Shown here: positions 1-11,115 of the stretch, piece after piece
Layout: each line of letters opens with the position of its first letter
How positions within the stretch are numbered: the first letter of the stretch is position 1
Assembly (NCBI GenBank): GCA_035771175.1
Contig: CM069594.1
Location: 18,118,770-18,182,769 of the forward strand
Length of the DNA: 64,000 nt
Direction of reading: 5' to 3'
From: Paratinospora sagittata
Lineage: Eukaryota; Streptophyta; Magnoliopsida; Ranunculales; Menispermaceae
Notes under the pieces: model-generated
Seen by the model: only the letters and a program-made list of their open reading frames with translations
Databases searched by the model: none
What the model was told of the DNA's origin: nothing
Translations under genes and position numbers: made by a program

Positions 1-1126
1 TTGTTTTGTTGGATGACTTGTTGGCCACCGAGCCTTTTAAACTCTCTTTTTTTAGGTACTTGAAAATTTTTATGTTTAGTCATTTCATATATTCTGTCTG
101 GATTCCATTTTGTTGTTTCTTTCTTGAGAACTCCTTAAGAATGATGTGCTCGGAGTGAGTGAGATCGGGAAATGGTTTGATGTAGAGATCTCGAGCATTT
201 CCTATCGCGAGAAAATCTTCCAAGTATCACGTGCTCAAAAAACACTGATAGGATTGGTTAGTAGTTGGTAGTATCCTTAAGCCACGCACGACGTAGGCTT
301 GTTCGAAATTCCTGAGGGTGGTGTGGTCGGTACTCCACATTAGCATGTCGAGCTCATGTGGAGTTTGTTAGGAAACTTTTAGCTAATAAAATGTGCTCGG
401 TGGGTATGAAGTAGGTAGGTAGCTAGGACCTTCTTATGAAACAATATCGAGCTTTTTCAAATATAAATAGTTTTTGAAAATTTCTCCAAGTAAAATGAGT
501 TCAATGCCCTAATAGGTTTGTAGGTTTAAGGAATAATCTTACCCGTTTAAATCATCTTGGTAGCAACTGAACTTCTGCTTATCCCTTTAAGGCACCAAGA
601 TCATGAGTCCCATTTCTGGTAGCCAGCTTCTCTGCTGCTCCAAGGCACTAAAGACATGAGTCCCCTTCTCTGTAGCCAGCTTCTCTTCTGTCACCAGGCA
701 CTCTAGGGTTTATTAACCCTCTTCCCAGTGATACTGATCTCGCGGGTTAGTACCTCAAGGGGCTATTTGCTGAGCCATCTTCCCAGTAGGTACCAAGCAG
801 ACAGAAGGCACCCCCAAGGAATTTTTGGGCTTAATGCCCCATCTTGGTGACTACCATTCTGCTCAGTATCCCAAGGTGTTGTGAAACTTGTGCATTTCTT
901 GGTCGTTGAGTTGTAGGGAAAGAACATATGATGTTTTATTGACATAATTGACTATCTTTTCAAACAAAACAAAGAACTAACATGAATTCTCGTACTTACT
1001 ACTATGTTTGCAACTACTCTATTGATAGTACTGCTTAAGGTGTTTTGCGCTCCAAGGCTTGGATATCCTCTTTCCTTCCAGGTCTCCTAGCTCATACACT
1101 CCTAGTTGTAGTATTGCACTGACTCT
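1..1126 (-). mobile_element. Non-coding 3' part of a Tat-like gypsy element
   Basis: This stretch lies downstream (in element orientation) of the minus-strand integrase remnant and has no credible reading frame. It is the expected place for the 3' untranslated region and the start of the 3' LTR, but no LTR edge is visible inside the window. A degenerate tandem repeat of roughly 55 bp occurs at about 556-705, recognisable by a recurring AGCCAGCTTCTCTGCT-like core followed by CAAGGCAC. Assignment to the gypsy element rests on position only. Confidence 0.45.
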
Positions 1127-2048
1127 CTATGATCCCTCCCAGTTTGGGTCGAGGACTCCTGATCCGGATTCTTGAGTGTTGAGCATGACCCTTTTTAGCA
1201 CTAGGTTTTCGATTCTAAAGTCTCGCGGTCTGACTTTGGCGTTGTAGTGCTTGGACACTTTCTGTTGATACGCTACTAGCTTGATCTGTGGTTGCTCCCT
1301 CATTTCCTCTAACAAGTTGAGCTCTGCAAACTGTGCAGAGTTGGTTTTTTCATTAAAGTTTATAGTCCTTAAGGTAAGTATTCCAATCTTGATGGGGATG
1401 ACAACTTCCATTTTGAAAGCTAAAGAAAACGATGTTTCTCCCGTAGAAGTCCAAGAGGTATGACCACATAACTTGTGGTAGCTCATCAATCCACATCCCT
1501 TTCTTCTCCTCTAGCCTGGTCTCCAAGGTGTGCTTGATGATCTTGTTCATAGCTTTGACCTAACCATTGGCTTGCGAATGAGCTAGGGTGGAGAAGAAGG
1601 GTCAGATGTCGAGCTCTTCACAGAATAAGTTGAACTTAACATTGTCGAACTGCTTGCCATCATCTATTCTTATGGCACACAGAACACCAAAACGACACAC
1701 AATCGCTTGCCAGATGAACTTTGTGGTCTTTTGTTCAATAATGTGTGCTAGGGGTACAACTTCCGTCCATTTGGCAAAGTAGTCCAAAGCTACAATTGCG
1801 AACTTAACTTGACCTTTGTATCTTGGTAGGAGTCATATCAGGTCTACTTACACTAAGCAAAAGGCCATGGGCTTTAAATAGGCGAGAAGTTCTTAGCAGG
1901 AGCTTGGATGTTAGTACCATATTTCTGGCAACTGTCACACTTTCGAGCTATTCGTAAAACATCATCGTGTATTGTAGGCTAGCAATAACCTTGGTGAAAA
2001 ACCTTATACGAAAGAGCTCTTCCTCAAAAGTGATTGCCACATACTTCG
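1127..2048 (-). pseudogene. Gypsy (Tat-like) integrase, degenerate
   Basis: Read on the minus strand, this is the 3' part of a Ty3/gypsy pol. From 2048 to about 1870 there is an HHCC-type zinc finger: the second histidine region and the pair in CDSCQ are visible, followed by a PWPFA-type linker. From 1787 to 1602 comes the catalytic core with VDYF-like and DDGKQFDN segments holding the first two acidic residues. From about 1489 to 1127 lies the C-terminal part, with RVRPR- and DLVL-like blocks and a terminal PNWEGS. The parts sit in different frames, so it is a pseudogene. In the family this enzyme inserts element cDNA into chromosomes. The zinc finger is cut at 2048 by an inserted LTR, and the linker to RNase H is missing. 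Confidence 0.85.
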
Positions 2049-4023
2049 TGTCGCGACCCACTCTGTACTAGTGACGTCACGACCGACACATAATATTATA
2101 TACGCCACATCGACGTATACAATACTATGTCAGCCTTCTTATACCTCCATTTTCATAAAAAAAATTGGCATAATCTCCCTTTAAATATTAACTATCACAA
2201 ACCTAATTATCACAATCAAAACATTATTCACATTTATTCATTCACATAAATACCAAATTCCTCACATCATACCACAAACCGTCATATATGTCATTACTCC
2301 ACTCATCTAGTGATAATATATATACATATGATGTTAAATATACATAACCCAAACTGAAGAGTCAACTACTCTTCTCTTGCCTTGCCTTTCTCTTTATCTC
2401 TACTTGAAATATTTGAGGAAAATGGGCTGAGCTACAACAAACTCAGTGAATATTTCTAACAATGACACTATATATACATTAATAAATAAAACATGCATGC
2501 TGAGCAATTCCATTTATAAATAACATGAAACGTGGAAAAAAAATACATACATGATCATCATAATTTCCATTACAAGCGATGCAATAATAGATTAAAACAT
2601 TTATATCAATCCCCCTCCTTCCAAGTAATAGAGTGGGTCTAACCTCTCATTTGGCCGCAACAAGAGTAGCCATAGTTCTCTCATTACTCATTTTCATATA
2701 ATCATCAATTATGGATTATTAATCCAACCCGGACAATCCTCTAGTACGTGAGTACAAATCCAGTTACTCACATGTGACTAGTTCTTGAGGCTTACCCAAG
2801 AATCGACCTCATGCGATTAGTCTGCTCTTGCAAATCTAACGCATGCTTCATTTTAAAATCATTTCATGAATTCAACTCATGCACAATAATCATAACATGC
2901 TTATCAAATTAAAAGCATTTTACATCTATAATGTCATATATAGAATGGCCAGAATAAAGAAATACTCACAGTGGTACCACATAGACCTACTCGTTACGAT
3001 ATCCGTATCAAATCAACAATATAATCCTGTCATATTTTCATTCCCAGATAATCCATAATCAATTATCAAATCATTATAATTTATTTTTTTATCACTTAGT
3101 CATTTAATTCTAACTTTCCAATTCATACAATTAATTTTCATAATTCCATTCCAGTCCAAAAATCATGTGAGGGGTACCAAATATTTTACACAGCCCTCAT
3201 GATTACTTTTAAGGCAATGGACAATAAAAATAGGTTTTTCAACCACATTTTCACTAATGTCCAAGTTTGTCGTATTTACCGAATTCATTTAGTCATATAT
3301 TAAAAATATCAATCGATACCCAAAAATCATAATTTTGGTATCGAAATGTCTGGAATTTAGTTCTCTATAATTCTATGGTTTCAAATCCGAATTTCACTGG
3401 AGTTTGACATGGTTCCAAAGGCCCCCAGTGTCAAATTTGGCCTCCGGTAGCTGTACCGACACCAATATTACACATGGACAGAACCAAACTACATATCTAG
3501 TATCTACACAACTATAGGAGTGGTAATATATCATTTCTATGTGTTTTCACTCAAAGTGGGTCCAAACCCCATTTTTGGAAACACGGTAAAACACCTCCTA
3601 TAATAAAAATTATACCGATAGAAACGTCACACGTAGCTTAAAGATCAATTTTGTGACGAAAAAGAGCGAAAATGACTTACCCACAAGATGAATCAGTTGC
3701 GAAACACGTCATTCTCCCATCTTCGCCCTTTTTTCTTTCTCTCTGCAAGTTCATCTCCTTTCACATTTTCTCTTTTAAACAAAAAAAACGTTATGTTTAA
3801 AGGAATGAGAAGATGAGCATCATTTTAATTGTTATTCCATGCTCCCAATGCCAATTACTTAAACAACTCCAACCTAAATTTCATTTCATTTCATCATACT
3901 ATTCATTCAATTCACAACCTATTAGTAAAGAGCAACTTCCTCATTTAATCATTTAATTATTTATTAAAATCATCACTTAATTAAATAATTTCATTTATTT
4001 ACTAATACCCCTTAAATATAGCA
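2049..4023 (-). mobile_element. Isolated Tekay-like gypsy LTR
   Basis: A 1975-bp block with terminal TG and CA separates the integrase and RNase H parts of the Tat-like element. Read on the minus strand it starts TGCTATATTTAAGGGG and ends GGGTCGCGACA. Its 3' third matches in layout the LTRs at 39086-41114 and 42599-44118. These share a TTCACTGAGCTTGTTGTAGC-type block followed by an AAGGCAAG/GCTC segment, and a terminal TGTGTCGGTCRTGACGTCA-type block. There is no internal coding region. Flanks 2044-2048 (CTTCG) and 4024-4028 (TGTAT) do not match. Together with the loss of pol between the two flanks, this suggests recombination or deletion rather than a simple solo LTR. Confidence 0.65.
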
Positions 4024-4404
4024 TGTATTTTCATACACGAGTATGGCACACAGGTGCTTCTAATTCTCTTGCAAAATAAGGACAACTCTTGTTTCGCTTC
4101 CTTGCTTGCAAGATGACCCATCAACAAATAGCTTCTATGCTTCAGTTGCAACTTGCTTGTGATCCTGGTCAGAATCATGAGCACTTGGGGGTAGCTTGAA
4201 TACGAAGTCAACTAGCATCTGGCCCTTAATGGAAGTCTTGAGCCAGTACTCTATATCGAATTCACTTAGCTCTATCACCCACTTAGTCAGTCTTCCTAAA
4301 GTCTTCGGCCTCTGAAGCACCTGTCGCAGGGGATGTCGAGTAAGGACCATAATAGTGTGGGCTTGGAAGTAAGGCCTTAACTTCCGAGATGAAATATCTA
4401 GTGC
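4024..4404 (-). pseudogene. Gypsy (Tat-like) RT end / RNase H, truncated
   Basis: Minus-strand reading gives the end of the RT-linked RNase H (RKLRPYFQAHTI, then an HPLRQVLQRP-type block and an IEY..TSIKGQMLVDF block). The start of a second RNase H-like domain follows, with the first acidic residue in VDGSS. This order (HPLRQ-block, ADF-type block, VDGSS) is typical of Tat-lineage Ty3/gypsy elements. At 4023 it is cut by the inserted LTR; at about 4404 it is cut by the Sirevirus-like copia fragment. A frame change occurs near 4150. It is collinear with the integrase remnant at 1127-2048, so both came from one element. Confidence 0.85.
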
Positions 4405-5212
4405 CAGGGATAAAAGTATGCAAGGGACATGATTAAAAAGTTCAAATTTGAGAATTTGAAATCTATTGATACTCCTTGCAATTCATCCATCAAAATGGAT
4501 AAGGATGAAAAAGGCAAGCCCATTGACCCTAAGCTATACCGAGGAATGATAGGAAGTTTGTCATATCTAACAGCAAGCAGACCTGATATTATGTTTGGCA
4601 TTTGTCTATGTTATAGATTCCAATCTGATCCTAAAGAGTCTCATCTAAAGTGTGTTAAACGAATATTTCAATACATCAGTGGCACACTAGATTTGGGTAT
4701 CTGGTACGCTAAAGGAACTTCTTTCGATATCAAGAGTTTTGTTGATTCTGACTATGCCAGAAGTTTAACAGATCTAAAAAGTACCTCAGGATTTTTGTCA
4801 CTTCATGGGTGATTCACTCATTTCTAGGTTTAGCTAGAAACATAATTTAGTGGCATTATCCACAACAGAGGTTGAAATACATTGTAGCCGGAAGTTGTTG
4901 TGCTCAAGTGTTATATCTAAAACACCAACTTTCAGATTATCAAATCAATATTCCATGTGCTGATATTTATTGTGATAATACAAGTGCTATAAACATTTTC
5001 AAAAATCCTATAATGCACTCTCGAACAAAACACATTGAAATCAACACCATTTTCTTCGAGATCATGTGCAACGTGGAGATGTGAAATTGATCCATATTGG
5101 AACTAAAGATCAGTTAGCTGATATCTTTACTAAGCCTTTGGCTAAAGATCAATTTTCACATATAAGGCGAGAATTGGGCATTTTTGACTTTTCAAACTTG
5201 ACAAGTGCTTAA
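4405..5212 (+). pseudogene. Copia (Sirevirus-like) pol 3' end: RT thumb and RNase H
   Basis: Plus-strand reading gives the C-terminal part of a Ty1/copia polyprotein. A KYARDMIKKF segment leads into the connection region (DGKP-type EKGKPIDPKLYR, IGSLSYLTASRPDIMF, then PKESHLKCVKRI and GTLDLGIWY). The RNase H domain follows, with DSDYA, KSTSG, TEVEY and CDNTSAI carrying its acidic residues. It ends with DIFTKPL near 5120-5140 and a stop at 5210-5212. Frameshifts near 4810-4870 and 5050 break it. The RT active site and everything upstream are lost at the junction with the gypsy remnant near 4404. Residue patterns fit the Sirevirus group of copia elements, in agreement with the polypurine tracts that follow. 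Confidence 0.9.
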
Positions 5213-5861
5213 TTAATTATCTTTCACTCCACTTTTGCTACCTCATCTGATGCTACCGCTGTCATACCTGATGCAAATGTTAGTACATCCCCACGAAGGG
5301 CGATGCTCTGACTTCACCAGCCGATGACATATTTGATGGGCTAGGATCTCTTGATCCACGATCGTCCCCTCCATCATAGGCACACCCTCTTTTTGATATT
5401 TCAAACGGGGGAGAGAGATTAGTATATGATTGGTCCGATTGACTAGATCATTCTATGCACATACTCAGGGGGAGTGTCTGGAGTTTGGATATACATATTT
5501 TGGAGATGTTTTTGTATGCTTTGTATATTCTTTTTGGTTTACACTTTTGTACTCTTTGTTATTTTTTGTTTTATCTTTTGATGTACACATCTATGATGAT
5601 CACATGTATATGTTTTATTTGATTATATTGGTATACATGTACATTTTATTATTGATCATATTTCTGAGTATGTTTTTATTGGTATCTGATTGTCTATTGT
5701 CCACATGATATTGAATGTTAAATCTTTTATTAAGTGGTATATTCTTAAAAGTTGCATGATATAATTATTCACTTCACTCATTCATTTACTCGAGAAATCA
5801 TGCTTCTTACTTCAATCAGGCTAATAGTGAATTTGTTTGAAATCATAAAAAATGGGGAGAT
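5213..5861 (+). other. Sirevirus-like post-pol spacer with multiple polypurine tracts
   Basis: Between pol and the 3' LTR there is a short remnant of a post-pol reading frame (about 5227-5380, ATSSDATAVIPDA; paralogous to 44590-44758). A T-rich stretch follows. Purine tracts of AGGGGGAG type occur near 5403-5418, 5465-5473 and 5847-5860; the last abuts the LTR and is the functional PPT. Multiple PPT-like tracts upstream of the 3' LTR are a known trait of Sireviruses. The T-rich frame at 5430-5708 is treated as non-coding. Confidence 0.7.
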
Positions 5862-6469
5862 TGTTGATGTAACTACTCTCACCCGTTTTTATTTTGATGA
5901 TTACAAATAACATATATGTGATCACTAATCTCTTTGACGTAGTTGTTTCAATGCTAACTAGCTATATTAGATGGATTCAACCAGTATGTCAAAGCATGTG
6001 GAAGGAACAACATTGTACGGAGATTCAAGAGCTTCATGGTTGCATTTCTTATTTAGAATCTTAGTGTTGTAGAGTAACATTTACATGTTCCAACCACAAC
6101 ATGATTTGCATCGTTTCTAAAATCATACATATAGTTTATCATACTCATGCATATACACTATTATATTATTAATCATGCATGCACACACTTTAGTATGATA
6201 ATTATACAATCACATAGTTACAATTGTTTTTCATGCATAATTTTATCAGTGATCAACATGCATTCATTTTACCAACTTTGCATGTTTTTATCGCTCTTAC
6301 GTGTATTGTATTAAATGTTTCTATCATATAATTAGTCGATTGATTTACACGTATTAACTTTGTCAATTGTACTTCAAACTTTTCAAAAATGTTTTTAAAA
6401 GTTACTCTATGTATTTGACAATGTCCTAAACTCATTATGATCGAAAAATCAGATTTTTATCACTTCATA

Positions 6470-6830
6470 GTGAAGGAATGTGCTCCTCTCTTAAGGAACG
6501 CGCTCTTGTAGATTTTCCCAAGACTTAGATTTTTCTGTTCAGGCTTAAGGAACGCCCCCCTTGTAAGAGGAACGCGCTCCTGTGGCTTTTTCCGAGAGTC
6601 AGAATTTTTTGACTAGGGAAAAAGGAACCCGCTCCTTCCAATAAGGACACGTTCTTGTTGCCAAGGGAAAAATAGGAAAGATTGTAGAGTCAGTGGTTCT
6701 TGATGAAGGAACCCGTTCCTATGCCCAACGGGAATATTGAGGAACGCGCTCCTTAATTGGAGGAAAATTTGAGATTTTTCAGATTTCAAGAAGAGCACTC
6801 CTGCTTTGAGGAATATGTTCTTATGCATCA
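6470..6830 (+). repeat. Dyad-motif array (type B) in LTR U3
   Basis: About ten degenerate copies of the palindrome AAGGAACGCGCTCCTT (reverse complement AAGGAGCGCGTTCCTT). Clear copies begin near 6474, 6493, 6545, 6568, 6623, 6704 and 6741. The array ends about 15-20 bp before the TATA box, as expected of an upstream promoter element. Sirevirus LTRs are known to carry repeated palindromic boxes upstream of TATA; the sequence here is different from the one I recall from grass elements. Confidence 0.8.
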
Positions 6831-6844
6831 ATGTGGTATTTTTT

Positions 6845-6852
6845 TATAAATA
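6845..6852 (+). promoter_or_regulatory. LTR TATA box
   Basis: TATAAATA lies just downstream of the dyad array. The flanking TGGTATTTTTTTATAAATAC is also found at 45612-45630 and, inverted, at 10722-10729 in the two other family-S LTRs. Confidence 0.8.
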
Positions 6853-7772
6853 CCACACTTACTCATTTGTTGAGCAACTTTTGCATAACTTAGAGAACTT
6901 GTGCATTTTTCATCTCAGTCTTTATACAAGCCAACAACCAGTTCTTGAGAGATTTTAAACCTATTTTATAGCAAAAGTTCACCTACCTTTGTTCATTTGA
7001 TTCATACTTCCAAAAAGTTCTCCAAATCTTTCAAAACTTTGAGAAACTTGTATGTTTCCACTGAGCACGTGTTCAAGACGTTTTTGAGTGTTATCTACAC
7101 ATCTTGTTAAGTTTTGATCAAGTTTGAACGTGATATCTCTCATTCAAAATCACTTTTGAAGAATCGTCGAGCTTCAATCTTACCCAAGTGGTGTAAAATT
7201 TCTCTAACTCGATTCTTGTTGTTTTGTTTGAGCAAATCAGTTTTATGCTTAAGTTAATATCTTGAAAACTGATTTTGTCTTGATTATTGTGTGTGAAACT
7301 TTATTTCGATCTTCATATCATTATATCTTGTTTAGTGGTTTCATAAATATTTTGTGGTATCAATTCATGTGGTAAAGTTATACTATATTGAATCGGTTTC
7401 ATAGTTCAACACTTGGTTTGCTTGATTCTTGAACTTAATCACATACACTTTTACAATCATCATGTTTTGATCATTATCATATATTGATTCTTGTGCTTTA
7501 AACTTATCATTGTTAGAATCAATATGTTGATAGTTGTGCATATTCGATTCACGGTTTCATATCATATATATATTTGAATTGATTGCATTTGAGAAAAAAT
7601 ATTTCAACACATCACATCATTTAAATCATTGTGGTTGGAATAGTAGTGTATACTTAATGAAGATTGTAAGCTTTACATTGTTGAGTGTGTTGTAGAACAC
7701 ATCTCTATCATTTGTAATATTGATGTATCGTTGACGTGTTTGTCAACTTGGGATTTATACCATATATTGTAC

Positions 7773-7985
7773 GGCTTGTAACCACGCCCTTAAGTTGGTT
7801 ACAATGTGGTTTTCTAGCCAAGCCCCTTTGTAGGCTAGAGTGTGGCTTTCTAACAAAGTCCTTGTGTAGGTTAGCGTGTGTGGCTTTCTAACCAGGCCCT
7901 TGTGTTGGTTAGTGTAAGGCTATGAGCCAAGCCTTTGTGTTGGCTTCTGTAAACGACTTCTAGTCACGCCCGTAAGTTGACTAGC
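7773..7985 (+). repeat. R/U5 tandem array with hairpin-forming units
   Basis: Six or so degenerate units of about 33-38 bp, consensus GGCTTTCTAACCAAGCCCTT followed by GTGTTGGTTAGTGT. Each unit contains CTAACCA and TGGTTAG arms about 11 bp apart, so the transcribed strand could fold a row of small hairpins. Equivalent arrays occur at 9590-9815 (inverted) and 46553-46690. Confidence 0.75.
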
Positions 7986-8574
7986 CAATAGTGTATTGGG
8001 AAATCCTGATTGTGGTGATTGGGTAGTGGACGTAGGTTCAAAGGGAACCGAACCACTTTAAATATGTGTCCAATTTATCTTTACTGCATTTGTTTGTTTC
8101 GATTGTTACCTACTGCGCACTTTAATTTTTTTAATTATATTAACCGAAAGGCAACGCGAAAATCTACCAAGTCCAATTAACCCCCCTCTTATTGGACTAT
8201 AATACTGGGCCAACACCTCTCATTACATGTTGTATATTACTATCACATAGATATGTGTGCCTGGTAACATATGGGGAAAGATACTTGTTTGATGAGGAAC
8301 TTTGTAAAAGCAATGGATATAGGTAATGATGAATATAAATTTTGATATATGAGAATGGAAATGTGTATACTTGGGTGATTATACATAATTTGTTGCAACA
8401 CTCTTGAAAAATGGACCATTTTAAACTAAATAGCGTACAATACATGCACGTATAAACCCTGAACACTGTCCCGGCTGAAAACCACATTGAAACTGTGCAC
8501 CGAGAACCGCGCAGTAGTGTCGAAAACCCAAAAACCAAGTTGGGCATGCTTGGGCCATTCTTCTCCATATTTGC

Positions 8575-8582
8575 TATAAATA
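8575..8582 (+). promoter_or_regulatory. TATA box of gypsy 5' LTR
   Basis: TATAAATA in the context CCATATTTGCTATAAATA, conserved in the 3' LTR at 20923-20930. Confidence 0.65.
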
Positions 8583-9589
8583 GGGGGGGTTAGCTCCAAA
8601 CCATCACTTTTTGGAAGCTTTCCTCCTCTGAAAAGCTCTGAGACTTTGTCGATTAAACACCGAGACTTTGCCTCTGAAAGTTGTATTGAAACTTGCATAT
8701 CAAGGTGGGGATGAAGGCATAGGTTTGCGTATTCTTTTACTTTATGATAAGCATATCATTGCATTATTTATATACATCATACCATGCTACATTACTTTAT
8801 GCATATGGCATACTAATGATGAGGGTGGTTGCTTGTCTTTGTGACGGACCATTAGAGCCCTCGTGATGTGGTTGAGCACCTTTGCTTGCGGGACCTGGAG
8901 TTGCATTGCACTCGGTCCCGTCATATCAAAGGGGAACCATCAAATGATGATACTAAGCATACCGCCCGTGGTGCACTCCGTAGTTGTTATTTGATTTATA
9001 AAGCACACATACGTTGGTACGGAGGATGTTGTTGCATTTCATGATTGTATTGTTTGACATGGATTTAAATGTTTTATTCTATGTACTGTTGTATTTATCC
9101 TCTGTAAACGTTGCATTTACTTTTCTTGATTCATTGAGCTATGAGCTCACCCTGTTGCTTCATCTTTCAGGGAACTAAGTTGGGTTAGGGTTGATCTGTA
9201 TAGGGGGCGATTACCAGTCTCGACTCCCGTCGAGACTTATCTTTTTGTTTATCAAGGGGCTGATATGTAGCTACCTTTTTTTGATGGCATTGGTCATTCC
9301 TTTTTGAGGGGGTTTGTCCCCTTTTTATTTTGTCTCTGGAGACCACCTGTAAAACCATATTATCGTTGGCCTAGTATTATAGTCCAAAAGGGGGGAGAAT
9401 TGGACTTTGCAGATTTTTGCGTTACCTTTTGGTTAAAATAATTAAACAGATAAAGTATGCAGTAGGTAACAATCAAAATAAACAAATGCAGGAAAGATAA
9501 ATGGACACAAAGATTTAGAGTGGTTCGGTTTCCCTTGAACCTACGTCCACTACCCAATCACCATGATTAGGATATTCCAATACACTATT

Positions 9590-9815
9590 GGCGAGTCAAC
9601 TTATGAGCGTGACTGGAAGTCGTTTGCAAAAGCCAACACAAAGGCTTGACTCAAAGCCTTACACTAACCAACACAAGGGCTTGGTTAGAAAGCCACACAC
9701 TAACCAACACAAGGGCTTGGTTAGAAAGCCACACTCTAGCCTACACAAGGGCTCGGCTAGAAAACCACACTGTAACCAACTTACGAGCATGGTTACGAGC
9801 CGTACAATAGTATGG
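9590..9815 (-). repeat. R/U5 hairpin-repeat array (solo LTR)
   Basis: On the plus strand, repeated AACCAACACAAGGGCTTGGT followed by TAGAAAGCCACAC, with a period near 33 bp. It is the inverse of the array at 7773-7985. The apparent reading frame across it is a product of the repeat period. Confidence 0.7.
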
Positions 9816-10721
9816 TATGTTCCCGGTTGACAAACACGTCAACGATACATCAAGATTACAAATGATAGAGAGAAGTGTTCTACAACACTCTCAACAATGA
9901 TAAGCTTACAATCTTGAATGAGTTTACACTACTATTCCAACCACAATGATTTAAATGATATGAAGTGTTGAAATAGTTTTTCTCAAATGCAATCGATTCA
10001 AATATATATGATATGAAAACAAGAATCGAATATGCACAAGTATTCAAATATTGATTATAACAATGATATGTATAAAGCTTAAGAATCAATATGCAATGAT
10101 GATCAAAACTAGATGATTCTAAATGTATAAAAGATTAAGATCAAGAATCAACTAACACAAGTGATGATCTATGAAATCGATTCAATATATTGTAAGTTTA
10201 GCACATGAATCTATATCACATATTATGTATGAAACCACTAAACAAGATACAATGATATGAAGATCAAAATAGGGTTTCACAAACACTATTCACAACAAAA
10301 TCAGTTTTCAAGATATAAACTAAAGCACAAAACTGATTGACTCAAACAAAATCACAAGAATCGAGTTAAAGAAATTTTACCCCACTTGAGTAAGGTTGAA
10401 GCTTAATGATTCTTCAAGTGTGATGATGGTTGAGAGATGTCACGTTCAAAGATAATCAAGAAACAACAATATGTATAGAGAACACTAAAAAATGTCTTGA
10501 TCACTTGCTCAAGAGAAACACGCAAGTTTCTCAAAGATTTTGAAAGATTTGGCGAACTATATAGAAATATGAATCAAATAGCCAAATGTAGGTAAACTTT
10601 TGCTTAGAAAGATGTTTAAAATCACTGAAGAACTTGTTTTCAACTTGTAGAAATGCTAAGATGAAAAATGGCACAAGTTCATGTATTTTGCAAAAGTTGT
10701 TCTCCAAATGAGCAAGTGTGG

Positions 10722-10729
10722 TATTTATA
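10722..10729 (-). promoter_or_regulatory. TATA box of solo LTR
   Basis: TATAAATA on the minus strand, immediately downstream (in LTR orientation) of the dyad array at 10745-11115. Confidence 0.7.
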
Positions 10730-10744
10730 CACAAACACCACACC

Positions 10745-11115
10745 GAGGCACAAGAATGCGTTCTTCAAAGAAGGAGCGCGTTTCTGTTTTAAAATCTGAA
10801 ACTTTTCAAATTTCCCTCCTATCAAGGAGTGTGTTCCTTAATGTGTTTGTTGGGCATAGGAGCAAGGTCCTTTATCAAGAACCACTGACTCTATAAAATT
10901 TCCTATTTTTTTCTTTACAATAGGAGGAGCGCGTTCCTACTAGGAAGAACGCGTTCCTTTTTTTCCTGATCAAAAAAATCTGACTCTCGGGAAAAAACCA
11001 CAAGAGCGCGTTTATCTCTTAAGGAGCGCGTTCTTTAAACTCTAATAAAAAAAATTTGAGTTTCGAGAAAAATACACAGGAGTGCGTTCCTTAAGAGAGG
11101 AGCTCGTTCTTTCAC
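10745..11115 (-). repeat. Dyad-motif array (type B), solo LTR
   Basis: Degenerate copies of AAGGAACGCGCTCCTT / its complement, clearest at 10770-10790, 10920-10962, 11002-11034 and 11078-11112. Same position relative to TATA as in 5862-8215. Confidence 0.75.

Larger units (their letters stand above)
5862..8215 (+). mobile_element. 3' LTR of Sirevirus-like copia element (family S)
   Basis: A 2354-bp LTR starting TGTTGATGTAACTACTC directly after the PPT and ending ATACTGGGCCAACA. The same family recurs as a solo LTR on the minus strand (9364-11696) and as a shorter LTR at 45293-46920, which fixes both edges. Internal order: about 600 bp AT-rich, a dyad-motif array (6470-6830), TATA box (6845), a leader-like part, about 35-bp repeats (7773-7985), a block GTAGTGGACGTAGGTTC followed by an AACCACTTTAAAT box, and a C-rich end. 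No second LTR of this element is present. Confidence 0.92.

Noticed and set aside
45..945. Short plus and minus frames in the first kilobase
   Set aside because: No family pattern; region is the non-coding 3' side of a decayed gypsy element.
5430..5708. Hydrophobic frame after pol that could be taken for an envelope protein
   Set aside because: Composition follows from a T-rich strand (TTT, TAT, TTG codons). The paralogous stretch at 44803-45129 does not keep the same residues or stops.
8197..8698. Two overlapping minus-strand frames (123 and 90 codons)
   Set aside because: They cover the promoter region of the gypsy 5' LTR, and the second recurs at 20869-21051 for that reason only.
9588..9830. 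Repetitive protein with KPHTNQHKGLVR-like units
   Set aside because: The period is that of the R/U5 repeat of the solo LTR, and it lies on the strand opposite to the LTR transcript.
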